Source of the DNA: Myxococcales bacterium 68-20
GTDB taxonomy: Bacteria; Myxococcota_A; Polyangia; Polyangiales; Polyangiaceae
DNA length: 64,000 bases
Reading direction: 5' to 3'
Assembly: GCA_001899635.1 (NCBI GenBank)
Contig: MKVQ01000002.1
Coordinates: 126,198 to 190,197, forward strand
Positions 1-8,200 of the stretch are shown piece after piece (position 1 is the first letter of the stretch; each line of letters starts with the position of its first letter). Made by a program: the position numbers and the translations under genes. The notes beneath the pieces are model-generated. The model had not been told where the DNA came from and made no database searches. It was given only the letters and a program-made list of their open reading frames with translations.

Positions 1-722
1 TCTACTCCATCGACCTCGCGCCGGCGGCGAAGGAAGGACTGCTCGTCGACGCATGGGCCCAGGTCCCGGACGACTCGACGATGGCGCCGCTCCTCCTTGC
101 CTATCCGGAGAGCGGGAGCGCCGCAGACCTGCTCGCTCAGGGAAGCTACGAGCAGGGCATCCCGTTCCTCGGCATCCCGGGCAGCGAGGCGCGCGTCGCC
201 TATCCGGTGACCGAGGCATCGAAGGGCTACTTCGTCCTCCTCGATGGCGAGCTCGCCCACGGACCGACGACGAAGACGGTGCTCGACTACACCGCCGTCC
301 GCGCGCAGATCGTCGCGGAGAAGCCCGCGGACCACGCGACCGGCGCCACCGCGCAAAACATCGGCTCGCTCCCCCTCGCGACGAACGCGATCCCCGCGCG
401 CTTGATCACGGGCGAGCTCAAGACGGCCGAGGAGGTCGACGTCTATTCGTTCGACGGCTTCTCTGCGAGCAATGCGACCGACATCCTCGTGAGCGTCGTC
501 TCCGACAGCGACGTGCTGGTGCACGTCGACTTCGTCCCCACGTTCGACAGCGATCAGCTCGTCGAGATCTCCCGCGGCGGCAAGGCCGGCATGGGTGTCA
601 CGGCCGACGTCGTCGGACAGAAGCGCTTCATCAAGGTCGTCTCCGTGCCGGACTCCGGCAAGCCGACCGGCAAGTACACGCTCGGCATCAAGCGCATCGC
701 GCCAGTCGTCGTGCAGCCCTGA
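1..722 (+). CDS. Exported protein with repeated beta-rich domain, C-terminal part
   Basis: The reading frame is open from base 3 and runs to TGA at 720-722, so only the last 239 residues are visible. I do not recognise a named family. The stretch E-E-V-D-V-Y-S-F, followed by a segment rich in V, S and D, matches E-V-D-A-Y-S-F in the next gene, and both proteins end with T-G-K-Y-T-L-G-(I/M)-(K/R)-(R/K). The two are therefore tandem paralogues sharing a C-terminal domain that resembles bacterial pre-peptidase-like beta sandwiches. The neighbour has a lipoprotein signal, so this one is probably also exported; that is inference because the N terminus lies outside the window. No catalytic motif is visible. 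Confidence 0.7.
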   Translation, partial: YSIDLAPAAKEGLLVDAWAQVPDDSTMAPLLLAYPESGSAADLLAQGSYEQGIPFLGIPGSEARVAYPVTEASKGYFVLLDGELAHGPTTKTVLDYTAVRAQIVAEKPADHATGATAQNIGSLPLATNAIPARLITGELKTAEEVDVYSFDGFSASNATDILVSVVSDSDVLVHVDFVPTFDSDQLVEISRGGKAGMGVTADVVGQKRFIKVVSVPDSGKPTGKYTLGIKRIAPVVVQP

Positions 723-784
723 TCGCATCGCGCATCGCGCCGCCCGCTCCGGCCGTTCGCTCGGCGCGGCGATGCGGGCACGAT

Positions 785-873
785 TTGCGGGGCGGCGCCT
801 GCGGGTAGTTGGGGCGGCGATTGCGGGTAGTTGGGGCGCAGCCCCAAGTTTCGACTATCGGGCAATGCCCGTT
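785..873 (+). repeat. Multi-hairpin dispersed repeat, copy 1
   Basis: The spacer between the first two genes holds GCGGGTAGTTGGGGCG twice (about 801 and 823). The second is followed by the hairpin TTGGGGC-GCA-GCCCCAA (831-847) and then CGGGC-AAT-GCCCG (859-871). Closely related sequence in the same orientation occurs near 59.3 kb and 62.5 kb. The second hairpin ends about 20 bases before the ATG of the next gene, so it would lie in that gene's leader RNA. Confidence 0.6.
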
Positions 874-892
874 GGAAGCAGAGGATTTGTTC

Positions 893-2371
893 ATGAAGCT
901 CGTAAAGCTCTCTTTCTTGGTGGCAGCGGCGCTCGCTGCGCAGGCGTGCGGAGCCGACGGCTCGCCGGGCGTGGACGGCAAGGACGGCAAGGACGGCAAG
1001 CCCGGCGAGGCGCAGGCCTCGGACGAGAACGGGGCGCTCGGCCTCGTCACCCCGACCAAGGGCATCCTCGATCGCGAGCTCGAGGTGAGCATCGGCGGTA
1101 GCGGAACCAAGTTCGCCGACGGCGCGAAGCCGAGCTTCGGTCCCGGCATCGAGGTCCTCGAGGTGACGACGTCGACGGCGTCGCTCATCACCGCGAAGAT
1201 CCGCATCTCGAAGGACGCGCAGATCGGACCGCGCACGCTCACGGTCGGCGACCTCGAGGCGAAGAACGCTTTTACGGTCATCCCCGCGATCAACGTGCTC
1301 GCCGAGGGCGGCAAGGCCGAGATCGAGCAGGGAGGCCTGCTCCAGTTCGCGATCGAGAACAACGACTCGCGCGCGTTCGATCCGGAGAACTTCCAGCTCG
1401 ACGCCGGCGAGCTCATCGATCTCGGCTCGCAAGCCAGCGGGCCTCAGTCCGCGGTGGGTTTCGTCCTCGCTGCTCCGCTAACGAAGGCCGGCTCGAGCCA
1501 GGTGTCGGTCTCGAACCTCGACGCGAGCGGCAAGCCGCGCGTCTCGTTCCTCAGCGCGAACGACGCGCTCACCGTGAAGGCGCGCGCGGCGGACCCGTTC
1601 AAGCTCGGCACTCCGACGGACGCGGCGTTCGCGACCCCGACCGAGACGAAGCTCTTCAAGCTCACCTCCCCCGCAAGCGAGGCTGCGATCGTCGACTACC
1701 GGATCGAGGTCGCCGCGGGCGGCACCGCACGTCCCCTCGCATTCGTGTTCGGCACCGGCGGCGGCAAAGACGACCGCGTCGGCCAGGTCCTCCCCGGCCA
1801 GAACTCCCTCCCCGGACAGTTCAATCCTCCCCCGTACGATCTCCGCGTCGCGCTCCCGATCCCGGCCGGCGCGGCAGCGACCGATCACTACGTCGTCCTC
1901 GCAGACCTCAGCGGCAAGGCCGGGGCGACGGCGAAGGTCACGGCGACGCGCTCGGCAGCGAGCGTCGCGAACGAGTCGGGAGCCGCTCACGGCGCGAACG
2001 CACCGCAGCTCGTCGGCAGCGTCAACTCGAGCGCCGGCCAGGTGCTGAACGCGAACCTCGCCTCCGCCGACGAGGTCGACGCCTACTCCTTCACCGTCGA
2101 GGCCGACGCGAAGCTTCAGCTCAGTGCGGTGAGCGACGCCGACCTCGAGATCGTGCTGACGAAGGATCCGACGGTGATCGAGGATCCCCAGGGCACCGCC
2201 CCCGCCAACCGCAAGGTGCTCGGCTACCTCTACCCGGGCAAGCAGTTCGCCGCGCAGCGCACCCTCACGGCCGGCGTCGGCGCCACCACGGTGTACGCTG
2301 TCGTCATGAGTGATTCGCAAGGCACGGTGAAGACCGGGAAGTACACCCTCGGAATGCGGAAGGTTCCGTGA
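893..2371 (+). CDS. Lipoprotein with collagen-like N-terminal triplets
   Basis: The start is ATG 893 (492 residues); GAAGCAGAGGA just upstream can act as ribosome binding site, and this start exposes a signal peptide, whereas upstream TTG 809 would add 28 residues translated from repeat DNA. A hydrophobic segment at residues 6-17 ends in A-A-Q-A-C, a plausible lipobox with lipid on Cys19. Then come short G-x-x triplets (GVD-GKD-GKD-GKP), followed by an IPT/TIG-like Ig fold (about 45-120) and a long beta-rich region. The C-terminal 110 residues are paralogous to the preceding gene. It is probably a surface-anchored structural or adhesive protein. No enzymatic motif is visible. Confidence 0.75.
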   Translation: MKLVKLSFLVAAALAAQACGADGSPGVDGKDGKDGKPGEAQASDENGALGLVTPTKGILDRELEVSIGGSGTKFADGAKPSFGPGIEVLEVTTSTASLITAKIRISKDAQIGPRTLTVGDLEAKNAFTVIPAINVLAEGGKAEIEQGGLLQFAIENNDSRAFDPENFQLDAGELIDLGSQASGPQSAVGFVLAAPLTKAGSSQVSVSNLDASGKPRVSFLSANDALTVKARAADPFKLGTPTDAAFATPTETKLFKLTSPASEAAIVDYRIEVAAGGTARPLAFVFGTGGGKDDRVGQVLPGQNSLPGQFNPPPYDLRVALPIPAGAAATDHYVVLADLSGKAGATAKVTATRSAASVANESGAAHGANAPQLVGSVNSSAGQVLNANLASADEVDAYSFTVEADAKLQLSAVSDADLEIVLTKDPTVIEDPQGTAPANRKVLGYLYPGKQFAAQRTLTAGVGATTVYAVVMSDSQGTVKTGKYTLGMRKVP

Positions 2372-2574
2372 GGCTCCTTCTCACAGCCCTCGCCGCGGCC
2401 TCGCTCGGAGCATCGCTGGTCGCCTGTCCCAGCCCCAAGATGCCGAGCGGGCCGCCCCCGGAGTACGAAGAGCCGCCGCCGCCGTCCTGGCTCGGAGACG
2501 CTGCGGCGGCGCCGGACGCGCCTCCTCCGGCGGAGTCGACGCCGGCCGCGGACACGGCGCCGCCGTCGTCGTGA
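2368..2574 (+). CDS. Small proline-rich lipoprotein
   Basis: GTG 2368 overlaps the TGA of the preceding gene (GTGA), which points to translational coupling. The 68-residue product has a hydrophobic N terminus (L-L-L-T-A-L-A-A-A-S-L-G-A-S-L) and the lipobox L-V-A-C at residues 17-20. The remainder is almost entirely Pro, Ala, Ser and Glu, with no recognisable fold. It probably forms an operon with the two larger surface proteins upstream and may be an envelope accessory of theirs. Function unknown. Confidence 0.6.
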   Translation: MRLLLTALAAASLGASLVACPSPKMPSGPPPEYEEPPPPSWLGDAAAAPDAPPPAESTPAADTAPPSS

Positions 2575-2759
2575 ACGCAACCTCCTGACCCGCCTCGGGG
2601 CCGACGATTCCACGAGCGCGGGGGCGCGGCGGCGATGTCGAGCGACGCGTCGCCGCCGCGCCGTCCGTGACCGAGGGCGGCTCGATCGCGCGGCGAACGG
2701 TGAGTAGACCGAACAGCCCGCTGGTCCTGAGGACGCTCGGCGCCGGGAGGTGGTAGCGT

Positions 2760-3086
2760 GTGACGCCGATGGACCGCGCACAGATCCGGCATGTCGCCGA
2801 GCTCGCCGAGCTCGAGCTCACCGCAGAGGAAGAAGAGCGGCTCGCGGCCGAGATCGGTCGCGTCGTCGCCTACGTGAGCGAGCTCGACGCGATCGACACC
2901 ACCGACGTCGCCCCGACCGCCCACGTGACGGCGGCGGCCACGCCGGGGGAAGGTTCCGCTGCCGACGACCTCGCCGGGCTCTTCCGCCCCGACGAGCCTC
3001 GGCCCGGTCTGTCTCACGACGAGGCGCTCGCCGGCGCCCCGCGAGCGGCTCACGGCGGGTTCTCCGTCCCCACCTTCGTGGAGTGA
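2760..3086 (+). CDS. gatC: Asp-tRNA(Asn)/Glu-tRNA(Gln) amidotransferase subunit C
   Basis: Small subunit (108 residues) of the GatCAB amidotransferase, which converts Glu-tRNA(Gln) or Asp-tRNA(Asn) to the amide form. The N-terminal R-H-V-A-E-L-A-E-L-E-L and the C-terminal P-G-L-S-(H)-D-E-A-L are typical of the family. GGGAGG at 2745-2750 lies 9 bases before GTG 2760 but 18 before ATG 2769, so GTG is preferred although many homologues begin at the residue encoded by the ATG. Three bases separate it from gatA. gatB is not in this window. Confidence 0.92.
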   Translation: MTPMDRAQIRHVAELAELELTAEEEERLAAEIGRVVAYVSELDAIDTTDVAPTAHVTAAATPGEGSAADDLAGLFRPDEPRPGLSHDEALAGAPRAAHGGFSVPTFVE

Positions 3087-3089
3087 GCG

Positions 3090-4559
3090 ATGGAAACCGT
3101 CACCACCATCGCCGAGAGTGTTCGCAAGGGAGAGAAACGCGCGGTCGAGATCGCCGAGTCGACCCTCGCGCGGATCGCGGAGCGTGATGGATCGCTGCAC
3201 GCGTTCCTCGCGGTCGCCAAGGACGAGCTGATCGCCCAGGCGCGCGCCGTCGACGAGAAGCGCGCGCGCGGCGAGGCGCTCGGCCCCCTCGCAGGCGTGC
3301 CGATCGCGCTGAAGGACGCGCTCTGCATGCGCGGCGTCCCCACGACCTCGGGCTCGAAGATCCTCGAAGGCTGGCGGCCGCCGTACGACGCCACCGTCGT
3401 CGCGAAGCTCCGCGCAGCGGACGCGCTCATCCCGGGCAAGACGAACCTCGACGAGTTCGCGATGGGCTCGTCGACGGAGAGCTCCGCCTATGGTCCGACG
3501 AAAAACCCCGTCGACGAGACGCGCACGCCCGGCGGGTCATCGGGCGGAAGCGCGGTCGCGGTCGCGGCTGGGATGTCGCCTGCGTCGCTCGGCAGCGATA
3601 CCGGCGGGTCGATCCGGCAGCCCGCGGCCTTCACGGGTGTCGTCGGCCTCAAGCCCACTTACGGCCGCGTCTCGCGCTTCGGCCTCGTCGCCTTCGCCTC
3701 GAGCCTCGATCAGATCGGCCCCTTCGCGAGCGACGTGCGCGGCGCCGCGCGCGTCCTCTCGGTGATCGCCGGACACGACCCGAAGGACATGACGTCGCTC
3801 ACCGCGAGCGTGAGCGACTACGAGGCAGCCTGCGGCGCGAGCGTGCGCGGGCTCCGCCTCGGCGTCCCCGAGGAGTACTTCGCCGAAGGCCTCGATCCCG
3901 AGGTCGCGACCAGCATTCGCGCGGCGATCGCCGCGCTCGAGAAGGGCGGTTGCGTCGTCCGTCCGGTGAAGCTCCCGCACACGCGCCACGCCGTCGCCAC
4001 GTACTACGTGATCGCGACGGCCGAGGCGTCGAGCAACCTCGCGCGCTTCGACGGCGTCCGCTACGGGCTCCGCGTCGAGCCCAAGACGGCAAGCGGCACG
4101 AGCCAGGGCTCGGCCCTCCGCGCGATGTACGGCGCGACGCGCGATGCCGGGTTCGGGCCGGAGGTGAAGCGCCGGATCCTGCTCGGCACGTTCGTCCTCT
4201 CGGCCGGGTACTACGACGCGTACTATTTGAAGGCGCAGAAGGTTCGCACGCTCATCCGCCGCGACTTCGAGGCCGCGTTCACCGAGGTCGACGCCATCGT
4301 GTGCCCGACCGCGCCGACGCCGCCGTTCAAGCTCGGAGAGAAGACGAGCGACCCGCTCTCCATGTACCTCTCCGACGTCTATACGCTGCCCGCCAGCCTC
4401 GCCGGTCTGCCGGCGATCAGCGTGCCCTGCGCACCCACGCGCGCAGGGCTCCCGGTCGGCCTGCAGATCATCGCGCGTCCCCTCGAAGAGACGACGGCGC
4501 TGTCGCTCGCGGCAGCCGTGGAGTCGATGGGGCTGACCGGAAGCGAAGGCAGGCAGTGA
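3090..4559 (+). CDS. gatA: Asp-tRNA(Asn)/Glu-tRNA(Gln) amidotransferase subunit A
   Basis: Glutaminase subunit of GatCAB; it releases ammonia from glutamine for transamidation in the cytoplasm. The 489-residue length is normal. The amidase-signature triad is complete: Lys75 (in P-I-A-L-K-D), cis-Ser150 (in G-G-S-S-G-G-S) and nucleophile Ser174 (in D-T-G-G-S-I-R-Q-P). The ATG lies 3 bases after the gatC stop, with GGAG at the end of gatC as its ribosome binding site. A GNAT-family gene overlaps its stop codon. The gatCA pair without gatB implies that the glutamyl-tRNA-binding subunit is encoded elsewhere. Confidence 0.96.
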   Translation: METVTTIAESVRKGEKRAVEIAESTLARIAERDGSLHAFLAVAKDELIAQARAVDEKRARGEALGPLAGVPIALKDALCMRGVPTTSGSKILEGWRPPYDATVVAKLRAADALIPGKTNLDEFAMGSSTESSAYGPTKNPVDETRTPGGSSGGSAVAVAAGMSPASLGSDTGGSIRQPAAFTGVVGLKPTYGRVSRFGLVAFASSLDQIGPFASDVRGAARVLSVIAGHDPKDMTSLTASVSDYEAACGASVRGLRLGVPEEYFAEGLDPEVATSIRAAIAALEKGGCVVRPVKLPHTRHAVATYYVIATAEASSNLARFDGVRYGLRVEPKTASGTSQGSALRAMYGATRDAGFGPEVKRRILLGTFVLSAGYYDAYYLKAQKVRTLIRRDFEAAFTEVDAIVCPTAPTPPFKLGEKTSDPLSMYLSDVYTLPASLAGLPAISVPCAPTRAGLPVGLQIIARPLEETTALSLAAAVESMGLTGSEGRQ

Positions 4560-5137
4560 CGACGCGCGTCGAAGCCCTGACGGAAGCTCACCTGCCGGCA
4601 CTTCGCGCGCTCTTCGATGCGTCGTCGAGCACGTGCTTCTGCCGCTACTGGCACTTCGTCGGTACGAAGAACGACTGGCTCGACCGTTGCGCGAACCGTC
4701 CCGAGGAGAACGCGGCGGAGCTCGAAGGCGCGGTCCGGGCCGGGGACCCGGGCGCCCGCGGGCTCGTGGCGCTCGACGACCAAGGGGCGGTGGTCGGCTG
4801 GATGAAGCTGACGCCCCGCGATGCCGTCCCGAAGCTGAAGGCGCTCCCGGTGTATCGAAGCCTCGACCTCGGCGACGGCGCGACGACCTACAGCATCGGC
4901 TGCCTCCTCGTGCGGCCCGAAGCGCGGAGCACGGGGGTTGCCCGGGCACTGATCGAGGCGGCTCCGCGGTTCGCGCGGGAATGGGGAGCCCGAGCGGTCG
5001 AGGCCTACCCACGGCGGTCGGCCGAGCCGCTGCACGCCGAAGAAGCCTGGCAGGGCCCGGAGCGCCTGTACCTGGAGACGGGGTTCGAGGCCGTGGTCGA
5101 CGTCGCGCCCTACCCCGTCTACCGCAAGAACCTCTGA
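4556..5137 (+). CDS. GNAT-family N-acetyltransferase
   Basis: The 193-residue product starts at GTG 4556, overlapping the gatA TGA (GTGA), with GAAGGCAG as ribosome binding site. The core S-I-G-C-L-L-V-R-P-E-A-R-S-T-G-V-A-R-A-L matches the beta4/acetyl-CoA loop of GNAT enzymes, with R-S-T-G-V-A in place of R-x-x-G-x-G/A. Near the N terminus is C-F-C-R-Y-W-H-F (27-34), a motif found in a subgroup of uncharacterised GNAT proteins. The substrate is unknown. Linkage to gatCA looks like co-transcription and does not by itself imply a role in translation. Confidence 0.85.
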   Translation: MTTRVEALTEAHLPALRALFDASSSTCFCRYWHFVGTKNDWLDRCANRPEENAAELEGAVRAGDPGARGLVALDDQGAVVGWMKLTPRDAVPKLKALPVYRSLDLGDGATTYSIGCLLVRPEARSTGVARALIEAAPRFAREWGARAVEAYPRRSAEPLHAEEAWQGPERLYLETGFEAVVDVAPYPVYRKNL

Positions 5138-5257
5138 GCCTAGGCCCCGCAGGCCACCCCGGCGGCCCCCACCCCCCACGAGGCCTGCACGACGAGGCCT
5201 GAAGAGCGGCCTCACTGTTGTTTCAGCTGAGGCGCAGGCCCTGTACACTGGGCGACA

Positions 5258-8200
5258 GTGGATTCGAGCTTGCCGGTGCTCGTGTCGAGGCTGCCGGACC
5301 GACGAGCGCTCACGCGCCTCGTACGCGCGGCCTTGCGGCATGAGGTGGCGCAGGTCGAGCTGACGCGTGGTCCGCAGAAGGCGGAGGCGCACACGCTCGA
5401 TCTCCACGTCGTCGGCCAGCCGCCGCTCGCGCTCCTCGCCGAGCCGGCCGGCGCGCCTCAGAACGGTCACTTCCCGCTCCGACTCCGCCCGCTCTACCGC
5501 GCTCAAGCAGCGCAGCTCTACGCGCTGCTCGAGGCCGAGAACGTCTCCGTCGACGGTCCGCCCGACACCTCGCCGATCCCGACAGCCACCGCGTCGCCGG
5601 CGCCGGCGCCCCCGCCTCCGGACACCGTCGGCCTCATCGACACGCTCTCGCTCGCGCCCGGCGTCGGCGAGGCCGCGGACGCGTCGCCGCTCGCGCGGGG
5701 CATGTCCGGCGCCGCGCCCGCGCCCGTGGTCGCGCAGCAGCCGCCTCTCGCGCCGACCGAGGGCCATGTCTCGGCAACGGCGAGCGATCCACGGCGGACG
5801 GCCCCGAACGCGTCATCCTGGAATGCACCGCTCGCCGAGAGCGATCCGCGGCGCACCGCGCCGAGCGCGTCCTGGGGAATGATCCACGGCGCTCGGCACG
5901 AGGCGCGCCCCGACCTGCCCGTCGACGACATGTCCTCGGTCGTCGTCGTCGAGACCGACGAGGGAGCTTTTGCCGACGATCCGTCGCTGAGCGTCAGCGT
6001 GGTCTTCGAGCCCGACGACATGCCGGCCGCGGTACGGGCGATGACCGCGAACGCCGGCGCCGCCGTCCCGCTTCAGCGCGACACGACGGCCGCTCCGCCA
6101 CTGGCGATCGACGATGACGACGAGGCCCCCGCGAACGTCGACGAGCCGAGCCTCAGCGTCAGCGTTGTCTTCGAGCCGGACGCACTGCCGAGCGCGCTCC
6201 TTGCCGGCATCCCCTCGCCGCTCGGAGCCACACACCTCGCCCCCGCGCCGGCGCGGGGGGATGTCCCCGCCAGCAGCATCCCGGAAACGGTCGCGGATGC
6301 GGGCCCACCGACCGACAAGAGTGAGTCGGCCGAGCCCCACAGCGACGAGGCCACGTCCGACGACAGCTTCTTCGACGATGCGCTCGCGAACTTTCCGACG
6401 ACGGAGTTCGCGGACGAGGCGGAGGCCGAGGCCGAGGCCGAGACATCGACGAGCGATGGCGTACGGCCCCCGGCGGAGTCGTTTGTCGACGTCGCGGTCG
6501 ACGAGGTCGAGCTCGTCGACGACGCGGCGGCGGGCGGCTTCGACGACGACGGCCTCGTGCCCGTTCCTCCGCCGCCCGAGGACGACGACGAGGACGCGAC
6601 GCTGGTTCGACTTCCGATGTCGTCGCCGATGCCCGCGGCCGCTGCCCGCGAGCCGATCGTACGCCCCGAGGCGCGCGAGCAGCACGAGCTCACGCCCACG
6701 CAGACGAAGATCGACCCGACGCAGCAATCGGCGACTGGTAGCGGTCGCAAGAAGAAGAGCACGCGCCGGAAGCCCAAGGAGAAGCCCCAGCTCTCGCCTG
6801 CGGACGACGAAGCGGACACGCCGGGGGAGCTCGAGGCGCCAGTCGCGGCCGCCGCGGCCGTTGCGCACGCACAGGTGATGCCGGTCGTTCCGGTCGCCCC
6901 GATCGAAGAGCCGCCGAGCAGCCGCTCCGGGCGCGATGGCGATCACGATCCGGCGATTGGACGCCGGATCGCGGACGGCAAGTACATCATCGAATCGCTC
7001 ATCGGCAGCGGCGCGGCCGGCGCGGTGTATCGCGCGACCCACCGCGAGCTGCGCCGCACGGTGGCGATCAAGATCCTCCATCCGCACTACCAGCAAGACC
7101 CGCAGTTCATGACGAGCTTCCGGGGCGAGGCCCTCGCCGCGAGCCAGCTCGACCATCCGAACGTGATGCGCGTCCTCGACTTCGACCAGGAGGCGGACGG
7201 GCTCATCTACATCGTGATGGAGTACCTCTCCGGGCGGACGCTGCAGAGCCTGCTCGACGAGGAGCGGCGCCTGCCGATGGATCGCGCCGTCGAGATCATG
7301 ATCCAGGTCTGCGCGGCCCTGAGCATCGCGCACGACCACGGCATCATCCATCGCGACATCAAGCCCGACAACATCATGCTCGTGCCCAGCCGCAACGACG
7401 AGGGCACGACGTTCGAGCTCGTGAAGGTCTGTGACTTCGGCATCGCCGCGCTCCAGAACCCGCGCGCGGAAGACGCCGAGCTCGCGGCGACCGAGCACGT
7501 CATCGCCGGGACGCCCGAGTACATGTCGCCGGAGCAGGCGCGGGGCACGGAGGTCGACGCACGCTCCGACGTGTACGCGTGCGGCATCTGCCTCTACGAG
7601 CTGGTCACGGGCCGGCCTCCGTTCCTCGGCGACAACCCCGCCGAGATCCTGATCAAGCAGCTCGAGGAGATCCCGAAGCCGCCCTCGCAGATCATCAAGG
7701 GCCTCGACCCGATCCTCGAGGAGGTGATCCTCCGCGCGGTCCAGAAGGATCCTTCGATACGCCACCAGTCCGCGCGCGAGATGCGCGTCGAGCTGAAGGA
7801 GCTCATCGAGCCGGGCGACGGCTACTCGAAGGACGACGAAGACGAGCTGTCGATCGTCGAGAACGTCCCGGTCCTCGACGACCCCGCCTCGGGCTTCCCT
7901 GGGTTCTTCATCGCGTTCGCGAGCGCGGTCCTGCGCTTCGGACGCTTCGAGCGGGGCCATCACGAGGCCGCTCAGGCGATGAAGGAGCTATCGAAGTCGC
8001 TCCGCATCGCGCTCCGCGGGCGAAGCGAGCTGACGCTGGCACGGCGGGACGTGCAGAAGACGATCAGCTTCGTCGTCATGACCGGCACCGCCGAGATCGT
8101 CGACCTGCGACGCCTCCTCGGCTCGCAGCTCTACGGAAGCTTCGGCGAGCCCTTCATCCAGGAGCTCGTCAAGAAGGGCGTCGCTTCGCTGACCCTCCGC

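Noticed and set aside
554-1432. Long minus-strand frames opposite the first lipoprotein genes, and similar antisense frames throughout
   Set aside because: GC-rich codon bias on the real strand opens long frames in the other phases; these have Arg-rich, low-complexity products and no starts or family motifs.
4556-5137. GNAT gene as a tRNA-amidotransferase accessory
   Set aside because: Linkage to gatCA alone; nothing in the sequence supports a role in translation.
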